Shown here one piece after another: positions 23,645 to 33,593 of a DNA stretch of 34,966 nucleotides; the stretch's first letter is position 1, and each line of letters begins with the position of its first letter. Source of the stretch: Gp6-AA40 sp035649395 (GTDB lineage: Bacteria > Acidobacteriota > Vicinamibacteria > Vicinamibacterales > UBA2999); the NCBI GenBank assembly GCA_035649395.1, contig DASRJR010000027.1, forward strand, positions 1-34,966. The letters are read 5' to 3'. The notes under the pieces are model-generated. The model did no database searches and was not told the origin of the DNA. It saw only the letters and a list, made by a program, of their open reading frames with translations. The position numbers and the translations under genes were made by a program.

Positions 23645-25009
23645 GTGCACCGCGTCAGCCCCCAGCGTGCGCGCTTACTCCGCTCTACTGCTGACGTGCC
23701 GTTCCGATGCACAATCTCCAAGTTGAAGAGTTTTCGTATCCCGCTCGGGCGCGCGCACCTGCTGGCCACGACACTGATGCGCGACGCGCGACGCCTCGGC
23801 CTCCCGCTCGACGAGTTAACGCCACTCGGCAGCCTGCGTCGCCACGCGCCGGATGTCGGCGATGTGTCCTTGCTCGCGGTAGCGCCGTCGCGATGGCATG
23901 GCAACGTGCTCGACGGCTTCGCACGCCTCCCCACGGTGACGTCAGTCGAGGCACTGCTGCCGACGAGCATCGAGGTCGCCACCGATCGGGGACGAGTGCG
24001 GCTCCACGTCAGCACGCCCGATGATGCCGGCGCGGCGCTGGTGTGGCACACCGGATCGGTGCGGCATACGCGGGCGCTGCAAGCCATCGCCAAGCGGAAA
24101 GGGCTCACCTTTCAGGACGGCCTGTTGAGCCGCGCCAACGGCGTGCTCGTCGCCGCCCCCGACGAGGCTGACCTGTACGGGCAGCTGGGGCTTCCCTTCA
24201 TCGCGCCCGAGCTTCGCGAAGGCGAGGGCGAGATCGAGGCCGGCGAGCGCGGGCGCCTCCCGCGGCTCATCTCGAGCAGTCACATTCGCGGCGATCTCCA
24301 CATGCACACCACCTGGAGCGACGGCCGCGACAGCATTCAGCACATGGTGCTGGCGGCCAAACAGCTCGGGTACGAATACGTCGCGATCACCGATCACTCG
24401 GAGCGCGCGTTCGCGTCGCGTAAGCTGCTCGCACTCGAGATTCCGATGCAGCGCGATGAGATTCACACCGTCCGGGCCCGTGTCGGCGGCATCGAGATCC
24501 TGCATGGCATCGAAGTCGACATCATGAGCGACGGCTCGCTCGACTTCACCGACGACCAGTTGCGCGGCTTCGACATCGTGCTGGCCTCGCTGCACGATCA
24601 TCAGGGACACGATCGGGCACGGTTGACCGAGCGGTATCTCAGGGCGATCCGTCATCCACTGGTCAACGTGATCACGCACCCGGCAAACCGATCGCCGGCG
24701 CTGTCGCCGGGCTACGACCTCGACTTCGATCAGATCTTCGCGGCCGCGCGCGAGACGGGGACTGCGCTCGAGATCGACGGCGCCCCGGGCCACCTCGATA
24801 TGGACGGCACTGTCGCGCGGCGCGCGACGGCCGCGGGCGTGACCGTGGTGATCGACAGCGACTGTCACCGCTCGGACGCGCTCGCCCGACAGATGCAGTT
24901 CGGTGTCGGCACCGCGCGGCGCGGATGGATCGAGCCCGCGCACGTCCTCAACACCTGCGGCGTTGTTGCCGTGCGACAGTTCGTCGCGAACAAACGTGCG
25001 CGACGCTGA
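23645..25009 (+). CDS. N-terminally truncated PolX-like protein with decayed polymerase site and intact PHP domain
   Basis: Up to 454 residues. Bacterial PolX is about 570 residues: an HhH 8-kDa domain, fingers/palm, and a C-terminal PHP domain. Here the HhH part is missing and the protein starts near RIPLGRAHLLATTL. The palm motif after GSLRR (62-66) reads GDVS instead of GDxD, and the usual VDLR strand reads VRLH (118-121), so two catalytic aspartates are gone. The PHP domain (217 to end) keeps its metal ligands: HMHTTWSDG, TDHSE, GIEVDI, ASLHDH, THP and DSDCH. It is probably a metal-dependent 3'-5' exonuclease or phosphoesterase. Start uncertain: GTG 23645, GTG 23696 or TTG 23723. Confidence 0.82.
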   Translation: MHRVSPQRARLLRSTADVPFRCTISKLKSFRIPLGRAHLLATTLMRDARRLGLPLDELTPLGSLRRHAPDVGDVSLLAVAPSRWHGNVLDGFARLPTVTSVEALLPTSIEVATDRGRVRLHVSTPDDAGAALVWHTGSVRHTRALQAIAKRKGLTFQDGLLSRANGVLVAAPDEADLYGQLGLPFIAPELREGEGEIEAGERGRLPRLISSSHIRGDLHMHTTWSDGRDSIQHMVLAAKQLGYEYVAITDHSERAFASRKLLALEIPMQRDEIHTVRARVGGIEILHGIEVDIMSDGSLDFTDDQLRGFDIVLASLHDHQGHDRARLTERYLRAIRHPLVNVITHPANRSPALSPGYDLDFDQIFAAARETGTALEIDGAPGHLDMDGTVARRATAAGVTVVIDSDCHRSDALARQMQFGVGTARRGWIEPAHVLNTCGVVAVRQFVANKRARR

Positions 25010-26975
25010 CTCGCCGCCGCCGTCGGGGGCGACACTCGTGCCGCTGGTGGCGGCGTGTCTCGTGGCGACGATCGCCTTCTCGGTGTACGCGCGTACGCTG
25101 CTCCCCGGCGTCGATCTCGGCGACACCGGCGGCTTCCAGGCCGGGGTCCTCTGGCCTGAGCCGAGTGCACGGCGTGCCTATCCGCTCTACTTCGGCCTCG
25201 CCACCCCGTTCACGCAGTTCCTCAGCTCCGCGAACCCCGCACGCGGCCTGAATCTGTTCTCAGCTCTCTGGGCAGCAGTGGCCACCGGACTGCTCGCCGG
25301 TTTCGTCGCGAGGCTGACCGGATTCACGCTCGGCGGCATCGCCGCGGGACTGCTGCTCGCGTTCTCCTATACCTTCTGGACCCAGGCCGTGATCGCCGAG
25401 GTGTACTCGCTCCACCTGGCGTTGATCCTCTGCTGCCTGCTGGCGTTACTCGCGTGGTCGAAGCGCCCGACCACGGCACGCCTGGCCGTGTTCTTTGCGG
25501 TCTTCGCGCTCGGATTCGGCAATCACCTCAGCATGATCCTGCTGTTCGTTCCGAGCGTCGTCTTTCTGTTCCAGGTGCATCCGCGGCCGCGAGCGCTCCT
25601 GAGTCCGCGTGTGGTGGCGCTGGCGATCGGGATCGCCGCAATCGGTGCGATGCAGTACGCGCAGAACTTCTGGTACGTCTGGAATTCGATCGAGGCTCCG
25701 GGTGAGTGGAGCGATCGCGTCGCGGCGTTCTGGATGGATGTGACGAAATCCGATTGGCGCGGCGAGATGGTCCTCGGCGTGCACCCCAGTCAGCTCTGGG
25801 ATCGCGCGCAGATGTGGCTGTGGGATGCACGGCAGCAGTTCGGCGCGATCGGGCTTCTGCTCGCCGTCGGCGGCGGCATCCGTGTGTGGGCCGTCTCACG
25901 AGCCTGGGCCGTGTTCGTCTGGCTCGCGTACGCGTGCTCGACGCTGTTCGCGCTCACCTACAACGTCGGCGACACCCACGTCTTTCTGTTGCCAGGGCAT
26001 CTCTTCACCGCGCTCGCGGCGGGTATCGCGCTGACACCACCGCGGGGGCTGTCCTCTCATCCGAACAGCAGCCTCCGATCTCGCCACGTGCTGATGCTCG
26101 CCACGGCCGCAGCGACAGTCATGTACGCCGGATGGCGAGCGTGGGAGACATGGCCGGCAGTCGACCGCCACAGCGATCACCGCGCCGATGCCTTCCTGGC
26201 CCGGCTCACTCAAGACATCGATGAAACCCGCGCGCTGCTCGTGTCGAAGATGGACTGGCAACTCGAGAACAGCCTGCTCTATTCGAGCCGATGGGAGCGG
26301 CCGGGGCTGGCGTGGGTGTATCTATCAGAGGTGCTGCCGCACTTCCCGTTTCTCGTCCGCGACAACCTGCGCGAAGACCGCGACGTCGTGCTCACGGCAC
26401 AAGCGGCGGCCGAAGTGCGGTCGTCGTATGGCGACGTGTTCGGGATGGTGCAGGACCAGCCCGACGGATCATCGCTGGCGGCACTCGCCGAACGGATTCC
26501 ACGGGGTGCACCGTATGTACTCACATGGCTCGTACCGGCGCCGACGGAGGGCACACGGGCGCACGCCGAAATCAACGCCGGCCTCGGCGTGCTGGCAAAG
26601 GGGTCGGCACCGGCGCGCGCCGCTGTTGGGTACGAAGTGTGGGCCGGCATCGCTGGCGAGGTGCCGGCGTACCACCGATCGGCTTCGCGTCCGTTCATCG
26701 AGACGGTCAATGTGGCCGGGGAGGTGTTCACCGTGCGAATGGATGCCTGGCTTCCCCAGGACACCTTCCGGCGCGGCGGCTTCGGTCACGTGCTGCATGG
26801 CCGTGAGCATGCGTTGTGGATCGAGCGGGGCGTCAGCCTGATGTGGCTGAGCCGGACCGGTGATCCAGCCCAGGCTTATGCGTCCGGGCTGTACACGCCG
26901 GAGGCTCGCTTCCGGATCCAAGCGCCCTCGATTCGCGTCGCCAAGAAGCCGGCGGTCCACGTCCAACTAAACTGA
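24996..26975 (+). CDS. DUF2723-family multi-pass membrane protein
   Basis: About 659 residues from GTG 24996, overlapping the end of the PolX-like gene by 14 bases. The N-terminal half holds roughly ten membrane helices and the DUF2723 signatures: LGDTGGFQAGVLWP, FTQFLSSANPARGLNLFSAL, and the SYTFWTQAVIAEVYSLHLAL block. The C-terminal half (about 390-659) is soluble, probably periplasmic, and includes LLVSKMDWQLENSLLY. The family resembles GT-C glycosyltransferases (lipid-linked sugar donors), which would place it in envelope glycan or protein glycosylation; no substrate can be given. A start at a later GTG (about 25037) is possible. Confidence 0.82.
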   Translation: MRDADSPPPSGATLVPLVAACLVATIAFSVYARTLLPGVDLGDTGGFQAGVLWPEPSARRAYPLYFGLATPFTQFLSSANPARGLNLFSALWAAVATGLLAGFVARLTGFTLGGIAAGLLLAFSYTFWTQAVIAEVYSLHLALILCCLLALLAWSKRPTTARLAVFFAVFALGFGNHLSMILLFVPSVVFLFQVHPRPRALLSPRVVALAIGIAAIGAMQYAQNFWYVWNSIEAPGEWSDRVAAFWMDVTKSDWRGEMVLGVHPSQLWDRAQMWLWDARQQFGAIGLLLAVGGGIRVWAVSRAWAVFVWLAYACSTLFALTYNVGDTHVFLLPGHLFTALAAGIALTPPRGLSSHPNSSLRSRHVLMLATAAATVMYAGWRAWETWPAVDRHSDHRADAFLARLTQDIDETRALLVSKMDWQLENSLLYSSRWERPGLAWVYLSEVLPHFPFLVRDNLREDRDVVLTAQAAAEVRSSYGDVFGMVQDQPDGSSLAALAERIPRGAPYVLTWLVPAPTEGTRAHAEINAGLGVLAKGSAPARAAVGYEVWAGIAGEVPAYHRSASRPFIETVNVAGEVFTVRMDAWLPQDTFRRGGFGHVLHGREHALWIERGVSLMWLSRTGDPAQAYASGLYTPEARFRIQAPSIRVAKKPAVHVQLN

Positions 26976-27046
26976 GCGTTGGCACGAATCAGGAATCGAA
27001 AAGCAGAATGCAGGAGAAAACCGCCAGAAACCGAAGGGATCCGCAC

Positions 27047-27703
27047 GTGCGTGTGGCGGCCGTGTGTGGCGCCGTGGTTGTTTTGACACTGGCACTCGCG
27101 GCGCAAACACCGACATCGCCAGACGCGGTGGCTCGTGCGCTTCAGACGCGCTACGAGGGGATCCGCGATTTTTCCGCCAACTTCGAGCAGAGCTATCGGG
27201 GCGGCGTCCTCAGGACGGAGACCAGGGAACAAGGGACCGTCAGCATCAAGAAGCCCGGGATGATGCGATGGATCTACAGCAAACCCGAACGAAAAGAGTT
27301 CGTCTCCGACGGCCGGAAGGTGTATTCCTACATCCCCGAGGATCGACAGGTGATGGTGGCCGACGTCCCGCCCGACGACCAAGCGACGACTCCGGCGCTG
27401 TTCCTCGCGGGCAAAGGGCAGATCGTGCGGGATTTCACCACGGAGTTCGAATCCAGTCCGCCGGCCGGCATCGTCGCACTCAAGCTCACGCCCAAGAAAT
27501 ACGAGGCCGAATACGAGTATTTCGTCATCATGGTCGACGCCAAGTCGCTGCAGCTCCGGGGGCTCGCGACCAAGGACCGTCAGGGCGGGCTCTCGGTCCT
27601 CTCGTTCACAAACCTGAAGGAAAACACGGGCACATCCGATAAGGAGTTTGCATTCCGCGTCCCTAGGGGCGTCGATGTTATTACCGATGGCACACGCAAA
27701 TAA
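27047..27703 (+). CDS. lolA: Outer-membrane lipoprotein carrier LolA
   Basis: Periplasmic chaperone that ferries lipoproteins to the outer membrane. About 218 residues from GTG 27047, which has GAAGGGA at 27033-27039 and gives a clean signal peptide (VAAVCGAVVVLTLALAAQ). An ATG at 27008 would add 13 charged residues. Family features: LQTRYEGIRDFSANFEQSYR, the VSIKKPGMMRWIYSKPERK block, the segment YSYIPEDRQVMVADV, and LKLTPKKYEAEYEYFVIMVD. The end overlaps the following secretin gene by 29 bases. Confidence 0.9.
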   Translation: MRVAAVCGAVVVLTLALAAQTPTSPDAVARALQTRYEGIRDFSANFEQSYRGGVLRTETREQGTVSIKKPGMMRWIYSKPERKEFVSDGRKVYSYIPEDRQVMVADVPPDDQATTPALFLAGKGQIVRDFTTEFESSPPAGIVALKLTPKKYEAEYEYFVIMVDAKSLQLRGLATKDRQGGLSVLSFTNLKENTGTSDKEFAFRVPRGVDVITDGTRK

Positions 27704-29585
27704 CCGTTGGCCGATCAGTGGTTTAGCGGCCGTTTTGGTGCTGGCGCTGGTCGTGTCGGCGTGCGGGGCGTCTCGAGCGATGACCGCTGGGCGCAACGCC
27801 GAACAGCTCCAGGAGTACGACCGGGCGATCATCGAATACACCAAAGTGCTTCGGCAGCGGCCTGATGATCGGGACGCCCGCCGCGCGCTCGAACGTGCCA
27901 AACTCCGATCCTCCCTCGACCATTTCTCTCGCGGACGCCGGTTCCACACCGGCGGTCGGCTCGATGAGGCGCTCGTCGAACTGCAGCTGGCGGCGGAGCT
28001 GAACCCGGCGAATCAGGAGATCGGAGAGGAGCTGACGACCGTCCGCAACGAGCTTCGGAACAAGATCGCCGTCGCGCGCGAGGGGAAGACGGAGCTCGAA
28101 TCGCTGATCGAACGCACGCGCAACCTGCCACCCACCGGGTTCGAGCTGCCGTCGGATGTTCGATTGCCCGAGTCGATGACGTTCGCTCGCGACACGCCGT
28201 CTCGCGACGTGTTCACCGCACTGGCGCGCTTCGCGAATATCAGCGTCGTCTTCGATCCGCAGTTCCGCGATCAGCCGGTCTCGATCGATCTCCGGAACAC
28301 GTCGCTCGAGAGCGCGCTGCAGTCGCTGACCGCCGTGACGCGAACGTTCTACCGGATCACGGCCCAGCGCACGATCACGATCGTTCCCGACACCGCCGCC
28401 AAGCGGCAGGAGTACGAAGAAGAGGTCGTCAGAACCTTCCCGCTGAGCAACGCCGATCTCAAGGAAACCGTCGATCTGCTCCGTATCGTGATCGACGCAC
28501 GGCGTCTCTCGCCGGTGACGGCCACCAACATGATCGCCATCAAGGACACGCCGGCGCGTGTCGCCGCGGCAGGGCGGCTGATTGCCGCAGTCGACAAGGC
28601 GCGTCCAGAGGTCGTGATCGACGTGGAGTTGCTCGAAGTCGATCGCACGCGGCTCAAGGAGTACGGGTTGCAGATCGCATCCCCGTCACCGGTGGGCACG
28701 AGCGAGCCGACGGGCATCAACGGCGTCGCCGACGTCAATCGGCCGGATCTCACGCTGCGCGATCTCCGGAATCTCACGCAGTCGGATGTGGTCTTGACCA
28801 ACCTTCCGGCACTGTTCTACCGGTTGCTAAAGCAGGACACCAACACCAGAATTCTCGCCAACCCGCAGCTGCGCACCTCTGAAGGGATGCCAGCACAGGC
28901 GAAGTTCGGCGAACGCGTCCCGGTCCCGGTGACCGTCTTCTCACCGATTGCGACCGGCGGCGTCAACCAGCAGCCGATCACCTCGTTCAACTACGAGAAC
29001 ATCGGCGTGAACATCGACATCATCCCGCGCACGCACCACGACGACGAAGTGTCGCTCGCGCTCAAGATTGAGGTCAGCAGCATCTCAGGCGCGGGATTCG
29101 GCGGCCTGCCCACGTTCGGCAACCGCTACATCAGCACGGTGATTCGGCTGCGCGACGGCGAGACGAATCTGCTGGCGGGTCTGATCCGCGACGACGAGCG
29201 GCGGGTGTTGTCGGGCATCGCCGGGCTGAGCGATCTGCCAATCGTCGGCCGTCTGTTCGCGCACACGCGGCGCGAGACGAAGGAGACCGACATCGTCCTG
29301 ACACTGACGCCGAGGATCGTCCGCGTGCTCGATCTGAATGAGGACGATCTGCGACCGTTCAGGGTCGGCCGCGATGGCGACAGTCCCGGTGGGATCACGC
29401 TGCCGATTCCGCCGGCATTCGAGCTTCAGGAGCCGCGCCCGCCGCAGCCAGGTCAACCGCCGGCGCAGCCACCGCCCCCCGGTCAGCAGCCTGCGCCGCC
29501 GCCTGCGGGACAGCAGCCCGGTGCACCGAACGCGCCACAGACGCAGCCGATCCGTCCGCCGGCGCCGGCACCCGCGAAGCCGTAG
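27675..29585 (+). CDS. Secretin-family lipoprotein with N-terminal TPR-like repeats
   Basis: About 636 residues from ATG 27675 (AGGGGC upstream; a second ATG lies at 27687). A lipobox VVSAC gives a lipidated Cys near residue 34. Two TPR-like units follow (AEQLQEYDRAIIEYTKVLRQ; GGRLDEALVELQLAAELNP). Then come an STN/N0-like domain (FTALARFANISVVFDPQFRD), an N1-like segment and the secretin domain (VVIDVELLEVDRTRLKEYG; ISTVIRLRDGETNLLAGLI; LSDLPIVGRLF; VLTLTPRIVRVLDL). The C-terminal 60 residues are Pro/Gln-rich. It resembles GspD/PilQ-type secretins fused to a TPR lipoprotein. No other secretion genes adjoin it, so the system is unidentified. Confidence 0.88.
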   Translation: MLLPMAHANNRWPISGLAAVLVLALVVSACGASRAMTAGRNAEQLQEYDRAIIEYTKVLRQRPDDRDARRALERAKLRSSLDHFSRGRRFHTGGRLDEALVELQLAAELNPANQEIGEELTTVRNELRNKIAVAREGKTELESLIERTRNLPPTGFELPSDVRLPESMTFARDTPSRDVFTALARFANISVVFDPQFRDQPVSIDLRNTSLESALQSLTAVTRTFYRITAQRTITIVPDTAAKRQEYEEEVVRTFPLSNADLKETVDLLRIVIDARRLSPVTATNMIAIKDTPARVAAAGRLIAAVDKARPEVVIDVELLEVDRTRLKEYGLQIASPSPVGTSEPTGINGVADVNRPDLTLRDLRNLTQSDVVLTNLPALFYRLLKQDTNTRILANPQLRTSEGMPAQAKFGERVPVPVTVFSPIATGGVNQQPITSFNYENIGVNIDIIPRTHHDDEVSLALKIEVSSISGAGFGGLPTFGNRYISTVIRLRDGETNLLAGLIRDDERRVLSGIAGLSDLPIVGRLFAHTRRETKETDIVLTLTPRIVRVLDLNEDDLRPFRVGRDGDSPGGITLPIPPAFELQEPRPPQPGQPPAQPPPPGQQPAPPPAGQQPGAPNAPQTQPIRPPAPAPAKP

Positions 29586-29595
29586 AGGCCGCCGG

Positions 29596-30855
29596 TCATT
29601 CTACTTTCGCGACCTTCGCGCCGAGCGCCTGCAGCCGGTCGACCAAATGGCTGTAGCCGCGCTCGACCGTCTCGAGCGGTGTCACCCGCGTCTGCCCTTC
29701 CGCGGCGAGGCCGGCCGCGATGAGCGACATCCCCGATCGCAAATCGCGGCTGTCGAGCGTTCGTCCGCCGCGAAGCTTGGTCGGCCCGGTCACGATGATG
29801 CGATGCGCATCGGCGAGGAACAGATCGGCGCCCATGCCGCTCATCTGCTCGAGCGCAAACAGGCGCAGCTCGTACATCCAATCGTGGACGAGCGTGCGCC
29901 CGGCCGCCTGCGTGGCGAGCACGGTGACCAGGCTGACCAGGTCGCTGGGGAACGACGGCCACAAGCCGGTCGTGATCTTGCGAACAGCGATCGGTTGTGA
30001 CGGCTTCACCTCGAACACGCCGTGGCGCATCCCGCACTGGACGTTCATGCGCTGAAGGACCGCGGCGACGACCTCGATGTCCTCCTCGCGCGCGCCCTCG
30101 ATCGCCATCTCGCCGCCGGTAATCGCCCCGACAACGGCCCAACTGCCCGCCTCGATGTAGTCGCCGCCGAGACGATGCTGAGCGCCTCGCAGCTTCGGCA
30201 CGCCCTCGATTCGAATGCACGAACTGCCGATGCCGGAAACGCCGGCGCCCATTTTCGCCAGGAACTCGCACAACTCGACGACGTGCGGCTCGGTCGCCGC
30301 GTGCCGGATTTCGGTGACGCCGCGCGCGGAGGCGGCCGCCAGCAGCGCGGTCTCGGTTCCGGTGACCGACGCTTCGTACAAATACATGCTCGCGCCAGTG
30401 AGACCGTCCGGCGCCTCCAGCATGTGGTCTGGCCCCTTTGCTTCGCGCGCGCCCAGCGCCACCAGCGCTTCCATGTGCGTGGCGATCGTGCGCCGGGCAG
30501 GAAAATCGCCGCCGGGCGGCGCGATGTGCGCACGGCCGCATCGCGCCAACAGCGGACCGAGCAGCAGAACGGAGCCGCGCAAACGCCCGACGAGCGACCG
30601 GTCGGGGGCGTCGGTCGTAATCCGCGGCGATCGAATGCGAAGCGTCGTCGTGCCGATCCCCTCGACCTCGGCGCCGACGTCGAGCAGCAGCCGCGCCATG
30701 ACCTCGACGTCACCGATGCGCGGGACGTTTTCGAGGACGCACTCCCCTTCAGTGAGGAGGCAGGCGGCGAGCAGCGGTAATGCCGCGTTCTTATTGCCTT
30801 CGATGGCCACACGGCCCGAAAGCCGATGACCTCCTTCAATCAGTAGGCTCGACAT
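29596..30855 (-). CDS. murA: UDP-N-acetylglucosamine 1-carboxyvinyltransferase, Cys-to-Asp active-site variant
   Basis: First committed step of peptidoglycan synthesis: PEP plus UDP-GlcNAc. 419 residues from the ATG at 30855. Lys22 and Asn23 (GNKNAALP) match the catalytic pair, FPSDL carries the catalytic Asp equivalent to E. coli Asp305, and the C-terminal DLRSGMSLIAAGL supplies the Arg. In the mobile loop the usual GGC reads GGD (Asp117, PGGDFPARR), the position of E. coli Cys115. Asp here is known from Mycobacterium and Chlamydia enzymes and makes them fosfomycin-insensitive. The open frame extends beyond the chosen ATG, into murB. Ten bases separate it from the murB stop. Confidence 0.95.
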   Translation of the reverse strand: MSSLLIEGGHRLSGRVAIEGNKNAALPLLAACLLTEGECVLENVPRIGDVEVMARLLLDVGAEVEGIGTTTLRIRSPRITTDAPDRSLVGRLRGSVLLLGPLLARCGRAHIAPPGGDFPARRTIATHMEALVALGAREAKGPDHMLEAPDGLTGASMYLYEASVTGTETALLAAASARGVTEIRHAATEPHVVELCEFLAKMGAGVSGIGSSCIRIEGVPKLRGAQHRLGGDYIEAGSWAVVGAITGGEMAIEGAREEDIEVVAAVLQRMNVQCGMRHGVFEVKPSQPIAVRKITTGLWPSFPSDLVSLVTVLATQAAGRTLVHDWMYELRLFALEQMSGMGADLFLADAHRIIVTGPTKLRGGRTLDSRDLRSGMSLIAAGLAAEGQTRVTPLETVERGYSHLVDRLQALGAKVAKVE

Positions 30856-30865
30856 CGACGATCCA

Positions 30866-31949
<1,084 letters not shown>

Positions 31950-31963
<14 letters not shown>

Positions 31964-33593
31964 GCAGCCTTCCCTCCTGTGTCACGAGCGCCGCAATCGC
32001 CTCGCGCCGCGTGCACGGCACGAACTCGACGCGGTCGCCCGGGCCGAGTTGGCCCGCGAACGGAAGATCCGCCGTGATCACCGTCGCGATCTGAGGGTAT
32101 CCGCCGGTAGTCTGACGATCGGCCATCAACAGGATCGGATCGCCAGATGGCGGTACCTGCAGACCACCCGCGAATGCCGCGTCCGAAATCATCTCGCGTG
32201 TCTCGACGCGCGCGAGCGGCGCGCCCTCCAAACGGTATCCCATTCGATCTGACCGTGGAGAAACTGTGAATGTCGCGTGATACAGCCGCTCGAACGCCTC
32301 GTCCGGGAAGAAATCGCGTTGCGGCCCCTCTAATACGCGAAGTCGAGTGGCCTGAGGCGTCGCGATAAAGTCGAGAGGCTCATCCCGCTGGCCCTGGAGC
32401 AACCTCGACGGACGAGGTGATCCAAGCGGAACGCGATCTCCGGCGGCCAGCGCGCGACCATCGAGGCCGCCGAGACCGCAGACGACGGTTGTGGAGCGGC
32501 TGCCAAGGACCGGCTCGACGTCGATGCCGCCGTCGAATGCCACGTACGCGCGCGTTCCACGGACGCGTCCCGAGAACCGCAACACACTCCCTGCACGGCA
32601 GGCCATCGGCGTGTTGACGCGCACATCCCGGCCGTCGATCTGGGCGCCGAGATCGGCGCCGGCGATTGCAATCACCGTGTCGGTCTCGAGTCGGATCTCG
32701 GGCCCGAGCACCGTCACCTCGAGCGTCGCGGCGTGCGAATCGTTGTCGACGAGCGCGTTGGCGACGCGGTGCGACACGAGGTCGAGCGCGCCGCCGACTG
32801 GAACGCCCTCGCCCTGATGGCCCCAACGCCCGGCGTCCTGAATCGTCGTGAACAAACCCGGACGCAGCACGGTCAACCACCGTTCGTGCAACCTGTCCCG
32901 CGCCGGCGCTGTGGACCGCATCGGCTCGGCGGCTGTCGAATCAACCGCCGCGACCCGGACGAATCGCACGAGGTCGCCGGGGGCGACCAGACATGGCTGC
33001 GCGCGGCTGGCGTCGAAGACCCGTACGCCAGCGCGCCCGATCAGTCTCCAGCCGCCGGGTGATTCCCGAGGGTAGACGCCGGTCTGCTGACCGCCAATTC
33101 CAACCGACCCCGCGGGGACGCGCACGCGTGGCGACGCGCGTCTGGGCATGGCGATGCGCGCATCCACCGGACCCATGTAGGCAAACCCGGGCAGGAAACC
33201 GAGCATGAAGACCCGATACGGTGTCCCGGCGTGCAGATCGATCGCGTCTTCGATCTCGAGACGCGCGAACGCGGCGACCTCGGCGAGATCGGGGCCCGCC
33301 TCCCCGCCGTACTGCACCGGAATATCGACCTGTTTCCCCTCCACGACTGCCGGCGCACTTCCGGCCGCGCGCTCGATTGCCGTTCGTATCGCGTCGACGT
33401 CTGCCGTCAAGGGATCGAAATGCACCGCGACGGATCGATACGTTGACACGACGTCGCGAACACCCGCGGGCGCATCGCGACGGACTGCTGCCGCACTCGC
33501 AATGGCCCGTGCGTTGATCCCGGCGTCGATCGTCTCGTCCAATTCGAGGAGCAGCGCCGAATCGCCCGCCTCGCACATGCGCGGCGTCGTCAC
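31950..33593 (-). CDS. pxpBC: Fused 5-oxoprolinase subunit PxpB-PxpC (KipI-KipA type)
   Basis: 547 residues. The N-terminal part (about 1-215) is PxpB/KipI: GDSALLLEL, VVSTYRSVAVHFD, the motif RVFMLGFLPGFAYMG, and VGIGGQQTGVYPRESPGGW. The C-terminal part (about 240-547) is PxpC/KipA: GLFTTIQDAGRWGHQGEGVP, GGALDLVSHRVANALV, YVAFDGGIDVEPVLGSRST and DRQTTGGYPQIATVI. Together with PxpA these form ATP-dependent 5-oxoprolinase, which opens pyroglutamate to glutamate. PxpA is not in the window. The GTG start overlaps the mpl stop as GTGA. It sits oddly inside a peptidoglycan operon. B-C fusions are known in bacteria. Confidence 0.92.
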
